64,000 nucleotides of DNA. Origin: Trichostrongylus colubriformis. Taxonomy: Eukaryota; Nematoda; Chromadorea; Rhabditida; Trichostrongylidae. The stretch is taken from NCBI GenBank assembly GCA_963978905.1, contig OZ022260.1, positions 9,475,725-9,539,724 of the forward strand, given 5' to 3'. This document shows, in pieces, positions 44,708-57,720 of this stretch. Below the pieces are notes generated by a model, which was not told where the DNA came from, ran no database searches, and saw only the letters and a program-made list of their open reading frames with translations. Position 1 is the stretch's first letter, and every line of letters starts with the position of its first letter. A program made the position numbers and the translations under genes.

Positions 44708-45819
44708 TTAATGCTTTATACTCATTCAAATTACAATTCCTGAATCGTGAACTAAATTTCCTTCACGAGTGGGAGAACCAGGTATTTTGACCCCATCCTT
44801 TACCCATGAGTAGCTGATATTTTCTCTGAAGAATAGATCCCCTGTTGGTTCAAAGGGGCGTTAGCTCGTCGACTGGGTTTTTACCTAACGTTGAGCGAAG
44901 GGAATGTGTAAAATGATTTTCTCATCGCATTGCGATTGAAAGGTTCATCACTTTACCCGTGGAGCTCTCTCCACCTATCCCGAATTTATTGTCCCACCTA
45001 ATATACACAAGACATCCCCTTGCCATGTTTGAAAGCTGCTTTTATCTCCCCTCCTTAGTTCTCACTTCACACCACCTGCTATAAAGACGTTAATCAACAT
45101 ATCCCAACGGTGCTGCCGATTCCCCTTTCAATTTCCTCATACTTCCGGTGCCAGTATGGCACCGCGCCGTTGCCTTTTCTTCGTCGACGCTCCGCCTGCA
45201 CCTTCATTTTGTGTCCGTGTGATCAATTGATGTGCTGGCTTGCCACTGCGTAATAGACCACATGCCCCCGAGGTCGACGGCGCGGTCGGACGGACACCAT
45301 GTGGTCGCTCGTCATCATCATTTCCACGATTTTTCCAGGTCATCCTCTCATACCTAATGTGATTTTCGATTTTACAATTATTAATTTTGTTCTTATTGTG
45401 TTGTTCGTTTACCTGTTTTGGGCAAAAAGAGCTCCCGTAACGACATTAGCAAACTTTTACTTTCGTGGGCACGCCAAAGCACGGGTGAGTTTTTTGTGGT
45501 CGGGGCTAACCGGTTCTTATCGTCGAGTGGCATTCCTCGAGATTGCGCACAGTCGAGAATCACCTTATACCAAATGATGGGTCAGACCATCGATGAATTA
45601 TGGGTTATTTCTCTATGAATTGATCAATGTTCATTCGTATATGCGGCAGAGCCAATCCATCTAGATTACGCCGTGCATTTTACTCTCTTTCTCAGTCATA
45701 AGGTATTTGAAATGGTCACTTTCTTTGCGGGTTTGATATTCAGATAGCGGCCTCTTCGTAGACGTGACAATGATGTACCGCTTAATATAAATAAGTAGCA
45801 GTACTCGAGGTGGCCTAGG
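44708..45819. other. Intergenic, nothing recognised
   Basis: No gene or repeat partner seen; a 92-codon frame at 45299-45577 has no support. Confidence 0.35.
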
Positions 45820-46107
45820 GGCGGAGGTGGTGTAGTGGTAGGTGGCGCGCACCGCACTCTCATTTTGCGGGGATCAAATCCCGCATCCACGTCTGCTTAA
45901 GCCAACCAAGACATTCATTCTCCTGGATAGGTGAATTGGACTAGACTAATCTGGCAAACGTTGACTTGTACATCGGCTGATCCCGTCAGTCGTTGTATAG
46001 ACCCAATCGCATCCCCTGCCACCACGATTCTGAATGGAACTCGAACGCACGGCGCAACAGAAATGGAGTTGGTTAACGCTAAAAACTTTATCTTTCATTC
46101 TTTAACT
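45820..46107 (+). mobile_element. SINE S1, plus-strand copy
   Basis: A tRNA-like head with A-box-like TGGTGTAGTGGTAGG and a T-arm-like GCGGGGATCAAATCCCGC, then the body (ACTTGTACATCGGCTGATCC, CACCACGATTCTGAATGGAA), ending AAAAACTTTATC. Same family as 26084, 44134, 47378 and 53031. S1 would be transcribed by RNA polymerase III and moved by a LINE. Confidence 0.85.
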
Positions 46108-46978
46108 CGAAGTAACCCTTTTTAATCTCTTTATTTCAAAAGTGCTTGCTCTTGCTCGATTTTACAAACAGAATGAACAATGAGCGATATTGACACATTC
46201 CGAATGATCATTTGAGAAAAGGGGGTGAGGACAAAAACTGCTCCATTTTGTACATAAAATCTTGAGATGTTATTTATGTAACCCTGAATCGAGACTATGA
46301 CTAGAGTGAGAAAAGAAGCAGGGGCTTAGTTGCTGACATGTTTTGGTTTTTTTAGGATTTTGGATAGAGAATGTTGCTAGTGTAATGGATTAGAGCAAGG
46401 CCCGTAGAGCATAGGCGCGGCTTTAAAACGCCATAGAGGCTAAAACATTGAGCAAAGCTCAGGAACTTTGTAGCAGAAAGTGGCCCGTTTTTTTCAAGCA
46501 TTTGTTGGTCCAAAGGGCGAAATCCGGGGCTCCTCGGGGACGCACCGGCGCAAGCCGCGCACCAGCACACGCCCATCTATAAAATCTCTAGAACATTGCA
46601 TTTGTAGCTAAAGTCTTGCATCGGATCCATCAGATCAAAGAAACTAACGAAAAGGGATCTTAATCATTCTTGGTTTAGAATGTGGCTTTAGCATTTATGA
46701 CTTTGAATGTAATTTTAACAGATTTTTGGCGTTCGGCCAACTGACTACTAAGAATTTCGCCATCTTCTTTTGCTCATCAACTCATCAACTCTTGATGATG
46801 ATGAAATTCATCGTTCCTCCCGACAGAAAATCCATTTCTTCCCTGGGATATTCTTCTTTTTCCATTTACATCTCTCTTTAAATTTTAGCTATCACTGTGT
46901 TCTTACCCGTCAAGGTGAACCCTACCGGTGAAAGCGTTCTTTGATCATTCCCTCGTTCTTGACCTTCAATTCACTTAC
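46108..46978. other. Intergenic, nothing recognised
   Basis: TAGTGTAATGGATTAGAGCA at 46379-46398 resembles the A box of the tRNA-like unit at 15154-15226 and may be an S2 head remnant. No exon that could follow the candidate at 46979-47209 on the minus strand was found. Confidence 0.35.
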
Positions 46979-47209
46979 CCCTTGCAGTATGTTCACTGAC
47001 TTATCGAAATAATATTTTTTCCACTCATTTTTCCATTTTCCGCCCAACTTTTTCCATCCCAGCTCGAATGAATACGGGTTAGATCTTAACTTGGGCTGAT
47101 CTGGGCTGTTTCGTTCTAAGGATTCTTCCTTTGGGTGATTAACATAGGAAGGAGATAACAGTAGCAACAGTGATATATGAGCAACGATAATAATAACCAA
47201 AAGTAATTG
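46979..47209 (-). other. Exon-like open stretch, possible secreted protein
   Basis: On the minus strand 77 codons are open from an in-frame TAG to a strong donor, GGG|GTAAGT. The frame begins with a hydrophobic run (LLLVIIIVAHISLLLLL) like a signal peptide, then a charged segment (SFELGWKKLGGKWKNEWKKY). No ATG is in frame, so it would need an upstream exon. Unknown family. Confidence 0.22.
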
Positions 47210-47377
47210 CTAGTTTTTGCAAGACTTGTTTTTGAAAACAAAGGAGAATTGCATTGAGTTACTACTTTCGCTAAAACAACTGTTTAAATGAAGGTTAAGG
47301 AAGTATTATATATTATTATGGGGTCTTGCAACAAAATGTCTTTTCTTTGAGAGACGCATGACCAATAAACCAGTGAT

Positions 47378-47674
47378 AAAGGATAAAGGATAAAGTTTTT
47401 GGCGTTAATCAATCCCTTTCTGGGATGCGCCGCACATTCTAGTTCCATTCAGAATCGTGATGGCAGGTGAATGTGATGTGGCCTATACAATGACTTGCAG
47501 TGGCCAGCCGATGTACAAGTCAGTGCTTTTATCCTCCCAGACGATTCTGGTACCAGTTTGCCGACTCCGGAGGGATGGAAGGCTTGGTTGGCCTGGGCGG
47601 GCGTTGATGCGGGATTTGATCCCGGCACCATGAGAGTGGGGTGCGCGCCACTTGTCACTACACCACCTCCGCCC
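47378..47674 (-). mobile_element. SINE S1, best full copy
   Basis: A complete minus-strand copy: the head at 47600-47674 (CCGGGATCAAATCCCGCATC on the minus strand), the body to 47401, then a tail of repeated TTTATCC units (47378-47399), as retrotransposed SINEs often have. A 76-codon frame inside is not a gene. Confidence 0.88.
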
Positions 47675-48937
47675 AAACCAGTGATACCGTGCATTGAGAC
47701 CGACTTACATAGTTTTCTCCCTTGAAAGGGAGAAGAGACGGAAATACCTCTGGCCTTTTCACTTTTTTTCTGAAGAAATTCCTCTGGCGATGGCTAAAAA
47801 ATCCTAGAGATCACCAATTTTGTCTTTTCTGACCAACAAACGCACTGTGATGTTCGGATACTGCAAACGATCGCGCCCTCCTGCCCATTTGTAGGATTCT
47901 CAGAGCGTCTGTGGCAAGCCGTTGAGCGTTAACTGGGCAATTTCCTCCGTGTTTTCCACTGTTCACGAAGAACTCCTCAGGTTACTGGCATTCCCTTGTT
48001 CATGTTTTAATACATGGGAAAGGTCTAAGTTAGATCGATGACCTGTTTGGGTAAGGGAAGGATTGCCTCTGACTAAGTTACTTTTTTTAATCAGAACTTT
48101 TTGTCTCTCTTTACTTTGTCAATCAATCAAGTTGCAATTGGCGAGGAAACATGTAGATGATTCTTGCAATGAATCAAGGGGAAGACCGTTGTTCGAACTG
48201 ATTGTCTTGTTTTCCCCCGCAGCCTTCAAGACCAGCTAACAAGCCTTATATTTTATAAAAATATTCCGGGATCAATGGTAGAAATCGAATAGGTAATCAG
48301 TAGTGAGACGACGCTACTACATATTCACTATGCTTTTCCCCACCCCACATTCATAGACATATACAGAGGTGGTATTCGTGGGCGTGTAGACATGTTGATG
48401 CTAATCGTGTTACACCGAAGAATCCAGCTTCATTCTGAACGAGGCTATCAGTCATGTCACGTTTCTTTCAATCACTTTCAGGTCCCCGGCTATCCTCGGG
48501 GAATCCTTTAATATATTATGCTTCGTTTTGTGACAATTTCATCTTGCGGCAGGCTCGCCATCACAATGCCTTTTGCCCTTTTCCGCTCACATTGCACTCG
48601 TCTTTATGTCGGGCATGAAAATGAATTTCCTTCGAGCCGTAAGTCGTGAATCGAGTTACTCGGCGTGAAGAGGCGAATCAGCCATGAAAGAGTGCTGCTG
48701 TGTGACTTGTCAACCAGATGACACTATGTAATAGCATTCTGGTAATCAACATAATGATCTCTAGTCTTTTGTGAAAGAGCGCAGTAGCGCAGTGGCGACG
48801 GATATACATATCAGATGTTGAGTACGATTTCGTTATAGGTTTTCAAAATTTCATCCTCGTAGTAGGGGAGAGCAGAAGTCTTCATCACACGTAAAGCTGC
48901 TCACTAGCTCTTCGGGAATAAAATAGTACAACTCTAA
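47675..48937. other. Intergenic, nothing recognised
   Basis: AGCGCAGTAGCGCAGTGGCG at 48778-48797 is A-box-like, without a clear B box. No gene seen. Confidence 0.35.
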
Positions 48938-49757
48938 CTAGGAAAGGGTTTCAACTGACCGTGGAACTTTGAAATGAGACCCGGGGGGGGGGGATCGATG
49001 GAGCTCCAAACTTTGATTATAACTGTGAAAACCAAAATTGCTGAACGGCATACTGAAGCGAGTTACGAGGGGTCAAGGTTTCACGCCTAACTTCGGAAAA
49101 TTGGGGGTGGCCAGGGGGTAAAGTGGTAGTTTTCGAATTTTCTTCGACAAAAATTTCTGCAACCTGAACAAGATAACCTACATATACCTGTTGCACTTGC
49201 CCATCGCACTAAACGTACGAAACAAGCGTCAAATAGGAGCATTTCCTAGGCAAAGGTCAACGACTTCTCCTTTGTTCAATGGGCTGCCACCCTATAGCCC
49301 GTGAATTTTTCTGAAATTTGGTCAAATTCTCAAATTGGTAAAAACTTGTACTTTGAGGTAATTTGACTCCCCGAACACGAAAATCATACTGGTTTTGCAC
49401 GAGAAGGACTGACTCGCGCGTTATGGGCTTCCAAACGTAGTATTCTTTATTCAGGTAAACGTGTAAACAATGAAGCACAAAATGCAAAAAAATCTTCACC
49501 GACGGGGAGCATGCCCTAGATCCCTTTCCTGTAGGTCCGGAACACCACCAGTGAGCCACGGTGGCCATTGCTAGCTTCGCAACGGCCGTGCTGATGGCAA
49601 ATGCGTCGCCAGTGAGGTGTCACGGCAAACTGTGACCCCTCGAACTCGCTAGAATGCCGCTCAGCAATTTTTGTTTCCATAGTTATAATCAGCGTTCGAA
49701 GATCTATCGATCCATCTGGGTCTCATTTTAAAGTTCCACAGTCATTGAAACCCTTCT
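48938..49757. mobile_element. Long-TIR element, family L, copy C
   Basis: Inverted repeats of about 130 bp at about 48938-49086 and 49614-49757 share AAGGGTTTCAA, GTGGAACTTT.AAATGAGACC and AATTGCTGA.CGGCAT. The interior (49087-49613) matches copies A and B (GTCAACGACTTCTCC, GGTCAAATTCTCAAATTGG, GAACACGAAAATCA). The terminal repeats differ from those of A and B, so this is a separate subfamily with shared internal sequence. The left arm contains an 11-G run. Confidence 0.78.
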
Positions 49758-51738
49758 AGTAAAATTACGTCCATACTTTGCGATGCCGATGGCAAGGCGT
49801 GGCTACGTATCTCTGCGTCCCCACCGATTTCAGATTGCGTCGTCTCTGCACCTTCCCGCACTCTGTTTCGCCACCTGTGAACGCAGCCATGCCCCGCTGG
49901 CGCAAAGTATGATTGCGATCTAGAACGACGCCTCATTCAATCACCTATGTGTTTCGAAGAAGGCTGATGCATGGCGCATCTGAAGACTATTTGAGTAGCA
50001 TTAAAGGCATCCAAAAAACATGGCGTTAGTCGGTAGAGTGAAACATTCCGTTTACAAGGGGCAAGGATTTGAAAGAGGCTCCAGAAATACCAGAACAATC
50101 GTTCCAACCGGTTTTGAGGAATGCAGTAACGTTTTTTATCCATGGCCACCACTCTATATTTAGTTGAAATGCTCCGTCCGTTTCTTAGAATGTGGTGTAG
50201 CCATGGAAATTTTGTTTTTGATTATTGTACTCCTTGTATGGCAATGGAGCCATGTGGATGGAGGCGCCATTGATCGTCGGTTCATTTTCTCACAGCAACC
50301 GAATAGCTCTTGCTCCTTGCCCCGTTGAATGGGAAATACTGTTGTCGTGAAGATGAGTATTAAACTGGTGGACTACTTATGATTGGCCTTTGTCTATTCA
50401 TACCTTCACAATTGCTAGTACGTGTCGACTACATGGCGCACCCCAGAGCTAACGTTAATTTGTTGGCGGTAACGAGTCGTTATGCTATGCGGCGCTGCGC
50501 CAATGCCCCATTTGGCTCAATGACTTTTTTCAAAAATTCCTCGAATTTTCATTTGTTTTCCTCTCGAGACCTCCGTGAACTTTGACTAGTATTACTTGTT
50601 TTCGTTGAATTAATTGTGCGTGCTCGAATTTTCATTTTATCAGCGCAATGTTTGTGCAGATAAACCAGTAATATTTACTGTTTCCAGGACATGCCATGCT
50701 CATGACCTAACATCAGAAATCGTAGCCACAATTGAATGTGCTCCCAGCAAATGAGAAGGATAAAGGCTTTACTGGACCACAGTCAGAAGTTATTTGTTCT
50801 TTTGCGCTCCTATCATAACCTCTTCAGCTTTAATGTCATGGTTCAGGATTTCATTTGAATTTGCTTTTTTTGGTTTTTATTCATAGTTTGAAACGAATTC
50901 TAGCAACTCTGGAATCGATTATTTTTTGTTTGCTCTGTACATCTGATTCATGAGCGGCCAAGCTCCGCCTCATTTTCCCCTTTTCTTCGTCGACAACGTC
51001 GTCAACGTTGTGGCGAATGGCGCCGGTTCTTACAGCGAAACCTTGCTTTCCTTTTACGCCGTGATATAATCTTATCAGTGTAATCAATAAATAAATAAAC
51101 CGGTAGTCAGTAAAGTAATTAAATCCATCAGAGTCAGCAGCTTTATTGCGTATGGAACAGTCTACTTCTGAAAGGTAACTGGTAGAAGTGACAGGGTGAT
51201 TTTTCTTCCAATCATCCAAAGAGATTATCGTGATCGGGACAGGTTTTCTGTATAGGATCAACAATGCTCCCCGCGACTTACTCGTAAAGGAACACATTCT
51301 ACTTTAACACAGTTGCATTTAACACAGCAAAATTACGAAATACCTACTTTTTGGCCCTTCCCATCTCTCGGGACCACCCAGTTACCACTACATTCCGAGC
51401 TTTTGCATGGCGCATTTCAGGTTATGGTGGGTGGAATCAACAACATGGGTTTGATTTGCTCTTTTCAATAAATTCAAAGTTAAGACTACTGTGATTGTTT
51501 GTTGACGTGGAGCTTGGCACCTATTCCTTGAAGTGAAAAATGGTTTTTTGTTTCTGTCTGATTGTTCACCCTTTTTTCACGATTTGTCATCTTGTTGACT
51601 GACTCTGCTTCTCTATTTCTGACCATGTTTATCCTCTACATTTCTGACCCGTCTTATCTGCTTTTCTTTAGAAACAATGTTCATTAGCTCAGCGATTGTC
51701 AGGTGTCATGATTACTGTAATTTCGACTAGTTTCGTTG
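49758..51738. other. Intergenic, nothing recognised
   Basis: A 138-codon minus-strand frame (50881-51297) lacks splice signals and motifs. No repeat partner was identified. Confidence 0.35.
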
Positions 51739-52172
51739 ATTCCAAGCATACCACGTGATAATCGGATTAGTGGGTTACTTTCTAAGGGCAGGTACGTCCT
51801 TGGATAACTGTTGTTGGGGTTGCACGGTGCACCCTCACAGTGTTGTGCCTGCTTGAACCCAAGCAAGCCACGCCCACCCAACCAACACACTTCTCCTTAG
51901 ACGAACAATTTCCAATGTGGAAGCTGCTTTCATCATCAAATGGCTGTTTCACTGAATTATGTCCTGCTATCGCAATTTTCTTTCTCCACGTGAGCGCCAC
52001 GTTGGAAATTCGTTTGTTTTAAGCCCGATGTGATTTGTTTATGTGGGCGGGGCTTGGCTGCGTTCAAGCAGGCACAGTGCCGTAATAGTGCACCGTGCGG
52101 CCGCGACCGGGGACCTACTTGCCCTAAGAAAGTGAGCTACTAATCTGACTATCGCGTGGTGTGCCTTCAAAG
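51739..52172. repeat. Large foldback, arms of about 175 bp
   Basis: Left arm about 51739-51915 and right arm about 51985-52172 pair along TACCACG.GATAATC.GATTAG, TTCTAAGGGCA, GCACGGTGCAC, TGTGCCTGCTTGAAC and AAGC.ACGCCCAC. The core between them is about 70 bp. No coding and no clear target duplication. Confidence 0.8.
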
Positions 52173-53030
52173 ACGTAGTTCACGATAATTTGTGCCTCGT
52201 CGCTATATATAAAGACTCTAGGTGTGTTGAAAACACACATGTGAAGAAAAAACAAGAAAACTCTTCAAAAACCTTGAAAATGAGGTGTTCCCATCTTTTG
52301 ACATCGACGAGTTTGCAGCTTAGAAGAAAGCATTCAGACAATTTTCAATTGTCATCCAATAAGGTTGCCGTTACAGTGGAGATTTCCCCAATCCTGTCTT
52401 ATCGCAGTCGATATCGCCTCTTATCCGAGTAGGCGCCACTGCTTCCTCGCTGCCCAAATCATAGAAGGGTCATACCTACTCGTGAATAAAATTAAGATAT
52501 GAAATTCGTGAACTGTACCTCTAAGCGAACATCATTCAGCGCATATCTAGTGCCATAAGAGTCGTTTTACGCGTTCCACTTCCCTGATTCCTGACTTTTG
52601 TAGTTGTTCCTCTGCAGCTGCAGCCCTTCGAATGACCATTCTTGACGTCTTGTTGTCGTGCACCGAGTGTTTATTGCATTGAAGTAATGCAGTCAGCACG
52701 TTAACTTGTTTACCTAAAAAGAGAAGCCATCCTTTTCTTTCACATACAAACAACTTCTCCCACTGAAATTCGCACCATACCCGCGTTCATTTCCGCGTTT
52801 GCAATTTCATTCATTTTTTTGTTTTTTCTGTTCTTCTGTTCATTCCACTCCGAACTTTTTGGTCAATTTATACCCCTCTGGAATTCTTACCTTGCCCTCT
52901 CTTAGTCCTCTTGCTCTTCTTCTTCCCGTTCCTTTCTCGCTTATTCATCATTCTGCGTTCTGTAAATAACTTCGTTTGGGTTTTTGTTGTTGTAGTAACT
53001 TTGAATAAAAGGGTGAAGGCTAAAATTTTC
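52173..53030. other. Intergenic, nothing recognised
   Basis: No gene or repeat partner seen. Confidence 0.35.
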
Positions 53031-53300
53031 GGCGGTAATAAATCCTTTTCTTGAATGCGCCACCCACTTTAGTTCCATTCAAAATCGTGGTGGCAGGTGA
53101 AAGCGATATAGCCCATGCAGCGATTTGCGGAGGCCCTGCCGAGGTACAAGTCAGTGCTTTTATCCTCTCAAGCAAGTCTGGTACCAGCCCACCGACCTCG
53201 AAAGATGGAAGGCTTGGTTAGCCTGGGCGGGCGTTGATGTCGGAGTTGATCCCCGCACCATGAGAGTGGGAATGCGCGCCACCTGTCACTATACCATCTC
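53031..53300 (-). mobile_element. SINE S1, minus-strand copy
   Basis: Collinear with 47401-47674: TGCGCCACCCACTTTAGTTC, GAGGTACAAGTCAGTGCTTT, CTGGGCGGGCGTTGATGTCG, then GCGCGCCACCTGTCACTATA. It ends a few bases short of the usual head end. Confidence 0.85.
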
Positions 53301-55779
53301 GTAAGTCTAGACGCTTGATCATGATTTGTAGATTCGCCGTGAGTGGTAAAGTAGGTGATGGGAGTTGGCGTGGGTTCAGATCTCGTAAGGCTTAGTTCGA
53401 AGCTACAGTAGCCTGACCAGTTTAGCGGTTCAGAACGATTCTCTCAGAAAAAATTCCGTTCTGACCCATACCACCAGAGGAGCTCTAGGAAGAGAGGAGT
53501 GGAGCTCCCTCATTTTTTAGGAGAAAAAAAGGCAAAAATTGGACTAACAGTGAGCACAATATTTTTTATTTTCATGCTTCCGCATATTTTATTTTTTATG
53601 ACTTGGCCCCCTTTCTCTCATTCCAGACCACAGGCTCGTCAGTTTGACCTAGTCGACCGGAATTCTACCCTTTGCTTCCTAATCGGGACTATATACGACC
53701 CTATAGGGATGAACGCGTCCCTAATAGTGTGCTGGTAGTGGTATTAACTGACAAAGTGTTCTCCAGTTCGCCGATTTGTTTAATTTATCTAATTTTTGAT
53801 TTTGTTTATTTATTTTGTTGATAAATTATTGATTTGAAATATTGATTTATTAACTGATTCGTTACTACGGGCAGCGGGCTTATAAAATCGTATCACCAGC
53901 TCATTCTCCCGATTTATAAAAGGCTTCGCAGAATGGAGGAAAGTGATTGCGTGGAAGGAGTATTCTAAATAGCTTTGGAGACATCCCAAATACATAAATC
54001 ACCTTTAAGATGCTTGTTTTGGCTCTTGTTTGTTGACGAGGAGATTCCCAGAAACCTCTTTTTGCCAATCACCCAGTGTCTGCGTGCATATGTAGACTAC
54101 TACGTCAATGATGAACCTCCTTCGATGGCTTCCTAGGCGCTAAGCCGAGATTTCATGAGATTCCGATCACCCTGACAACGGCGGCATGGGCTGCTGTGCA
54201 TGCGGCGTGCGGCTCTGCTGCGACGACAGATCTTCCTTTTAATTGATGTCTCTGGAAACTCTATGAACTTAGAACCTCGACGTAATTCGATGTTGTTTTG
54301 CTTGGATTCTTCTGCCACGATGTTTTTAAGTCGGTTATTTGTTTACGTCCAACATTTTGACCTATACACCGCTATTCCAAAGCCTACGATGCCATTATTG
54401 GTGCCCTGCGCCAGCTCGCATCAGTAGCTTTTCATTCTTTTTCTTTGACTGATAAACGGTATATTTATTTATTCATTTGTATGTGCCAGAAAACAGTAAA
54501 AGTGACTGAATCAAAGCATTAAGGTTGGTCAGGAGGGCCGACACCCCCGATTTTTCTCGCAATTAGGTATCCTCTCAAAAGAAAGGACACAGATGTTCTA
54601 GAAGGTCCTCTCGATCGATCACTATAGCCAGAACTCCAAGACATCGTAAAGAGGAGTTTTAGCTATTGCGAGTAATGGATCCTGCCATTAAGGCTCCCTT
54701 TCACGGTTAATGGCTCCCAGGGTCTTTAAAAAGCAGTTCTACAACTTGAACTTCTTGCGAGTTTTTTTTTTTACTTGCGAGCACATCAGCTGATATTTAT
54801 TGATAATAAGTGATAGTTGGGAGTAGCTGGCTCCTAGATCCATTAATTTCCATGCTTGTTCTATTGATCACTTACGTTTTTATCATGTCATCTCATCCTT
54901 TTCGCGATTCCTTCGATGTACCGTAAAATACAAAAATAAAAATGTAAGCTTTCCCTCGATGGTGACCTTTGAAGTATGCGTCATGTCCTTGCCAACTAGT
55001 ATGGGTGGTCAACTGAACTGATCTTCTCCCTTCCCTTGAGGACTCAAGGGAAGAGCTTCTGGTTGAATCCATCTTCTTAAGTCTATTTGGAAAGAATCTT
55101 TCTATTTTTTTCAGAAGTGACGGGTTTGTCCAGCTTTGAAGGGGATTTATAGCACACATACCTCAATGTACAGGCGTCATTTATATCATGCTTTACCCTG
55201 GCAACCACTGTACACAGATTTGATAAAATTCCTATTTTTGGCGAGTAGTCGTTTTGAACGCACTATATTTAGCACGGAATCAATCATACATAAGTGCTTT
55301 TTACTTGATTATCTGTCGCCACACTACTAGCTTACTAATCCGGATTGAGTCTGGCAAGCTCAAAGATCGACTCACTCAGCGACGTGCGGCAGGATGAGGG
55401 GTTAGTGAAGGGAGAGGAAGCTAGCGAAGGGATTGTAAAAGTTTGAAGAAGGATATGGTAAAGGTCGGAGTGCACCCGGTTAAGCATTACTTCCCCTGTG
55501 TTCCGTCTGTTGTTAATCGATATACATATTTCACACTCATCCCTTTCAGTGATGTCATGCTTTACCCTGGCCACACTGTTCAAAGATTTGATAACATTCC
55601 TATTTTTGGCGAGTAATCGTTTCCGTATACTGTAAAATATTTAATATTGCTCAGTTTCTATGCAATACAAATTTCATGGGCGTCGGTGAGAAAACTTCCG
55701 TCCGACCTCATAATATGCGCAAGTTCCATGCATATTTAATTGATACATTGGTGTATGAGATGAACGCCTCCGCTTTCTG
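53301..55779. other. Intergenic; weak direct repeat
   Basis: TCATGCTTTACCCTGGC..CACTGT and TTCCTATTTTTGGCGAGTA occur at about 55178-55245 and again at 55554-55616. GGCGTGGGTTCAGATCTC near 53370 is weakly tRNA-like. No gene recognised. Confidence 0.4.
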
Positions 55780-56050
55780 CTTACAAGGGAAGGTACTAGA
55801 TTGATGTGGCTATTTGCAATAAGGCACATATTGCCCGATGCGCTTTTGGACGCCGATTTCAAATTCGAGTGCAATATCAGCCAAACGATTTCCTGAGTGG
55901 AGTACTATTACGTGGTACGTCTAAGAGCTCATAACGCGCGAGCCTGAATTTTTGCTCAAAACTAGTGTGGTTTTCTTGTTCAAAGTATCCACTTACCCCG
56001 TTGAACAAGTTCTTAGTCAATTTGAGAATTTGAGCGAACTGTACCTTTAG
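55780..56050 (-). mobile_element. Long-TIR element, family L, half copy D
   Basis: One terminal repeat (TTACAAGGGAAGGTAC..., GATTTCCTGAGTGGAGTA) and the adjoining interior (GAGCTCATAACGCGCGAGCC) follow copy A at 5337-5640. The other end is missing. Confidence 0.65.
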
Positions 56051-57074
56051 AATCCTGGTAGAGGTATCCCCGTTGGTTCTCTCATGCTCTTTGCAGGGTC
56101 AGGAGCTGAGTCACAGAACAGGACTTGAAAATTCTCCTTTCTTTATTCACGATTCGGAGAGGTTTCAAGTTTGGAAACGAAATTGTCGATACGCCTTTGA
56201 TCGTTTTATGGAAAGATTAGTATATAAGGCTTTCACTCCTACGTGATGAACTTTTTCAGCGATGTTCTCCTTCTTGAAATTCATATGAGAGCGATTTTGT
56301 GTATTACAGCGTTTTCGTGAAAATCCTACCGCATGTGCACTCCAATCTGGTCCGACGAACTTCAAAATTTTGCTGACTGTGGAAATGGGGCAGGACGTTT
56401 TTTATTTTGTTATGACTTTCGTTCGTGAGAGGGAGGAATTAAGAAGGACGCTTTTCAAGGGTCCTTCTATTGAATGGAATTGGAAAGATTAGTGCATTCG
56501 ATTAATTCAGCTGAGCCTCACGTCATTTTTTCGAGATTCTTATTTGAATGAAGAGCAGGAAAAATCGAAATCCTGTTCTTTTCTCCTCTCCCTCCCTTTT
56601 CTTTTCCTTTTTTCCTCACTTTCCTTGTCCCCATGGTTGTTATTCTAATTATTGCTCAGAAGGACATAAATAGCAGGCTTCCAGAGTTTCGCATCTCACG
56701 ATAGGAATAACAGGAAATGAAATCTTGTTTTCATCCTTATTGATTATCCTAGGCTTAGTTTGCCGTAATTAAAGTAATGTCACTGTTGTCTGAAGGGGGA
56801 GGGGGACAGATGTGTAATTTTTCTGCAAAGCTTTCATGGACTTGGTCAGTCACGCTAGAGCTCAAATGCGGAGTGCTAATCAAATTAATAGCGACTCAGA
56901 CAACTCACTCGGTTAATGGAACTCAAAGAAGGAAATCGATGGCCAGCAATCAAAGTATGAGATGTCTTTCTTCGGAAATCGGGCAGATTGGAGTGCTACC
57001 CTAAGATTGGGAGCTAAACAATCAGCGATCAAGTTATATTTGTCTGGGTAGGTAATGCAGATTTCAACCCATCC
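56051..57074. other. Intergenic, nothing recognised
   Basis: Short frames at 56165-56365 (minus) and 56777-57004 (plus) lack support. Confidence 0.35.
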
Positions 57075-57470
57075 CTGCCAGTTGTCGGGATTATGGACAC
57101 CGGATGTTGTAATTTAGCAGATTGTGAGTATGTAAGTAGCGGTGCTCAGCAATGTAATAGCAGCGAAAAAAACGAAAGAAAAAGGCAAAAAACCAGAGAA
57201 ATAAGGTCGCAAACCTCGCCCCCTCCTTATCCTTACTCTCCTCTGCATCACAAACCGGTTGGGTAGATTGCAGACGGGAAAGGGGCTAAGTCAGCCGGAC
57301 GCGAGAGGGCGAGATAGCGCCTTCGTTGGCAACTCGCCCAGCTGGTGAACTGTAGGACGACACACCGTGCTGTGGGATCGTAATAAGGCCCCATGCCGCT
57401 CTTTTTTAATGCGAATTTTGCCACACATCACGTCTTCTGATGCGGAAAGTGCATTCTCGCAGATTTTCTT
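57075..57470 (+). repeat. Dispersed repeat R2, copy 2
   Basis: Plus-strand counterpart of 21480-21880, collinear through GGACACCGGA, CAGCAATGTAATAGCAG, GGCAACTCGCCC and GTGCTGTGGGATCGTAATAA. Confidence 0.7.
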
Positions 57471-57532
57471 AGAGCATGAATTTCCAGTTCTTACTTTTCC
57501 CTACCCCTCATGGTGTTTTTAAAGGCAGTGAT

Positions 57533-57720
57533 AGGGAAATTCGGACGAATAGTGAAAAATGTAGTGAATATGAAAGTTGAGGTGCCTAGTCATACGGCGG
57601 TGAAGAAAAACGGAATAAAATGGCCACAGACCCGAGAAATAGAGCCTCCTTCTCACCCTTGATTCTTGACGCGTACGACCTTTCCGTCAAGAGGCAGGTA
57701 GTCTGGACAATTTAGATAAA
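57533..57720 (-). mobile_element. TTAA-flanked MITE, copy 3 (one end)
   Basis: TTAA at 57529-57532 precedes AGGCAGTGATAGGG; the following sequence is the reverse of copy 2 (AGTGAATATGAAAG, CGTACGACCTTTCCGTCAAG). The second end is not found. Confidence 0.6.

Noticed and set aside
50881..51297. 138-codon minus-strand frame
   Set aside because: No motif, no splice signals, and its length is within chance expectation.
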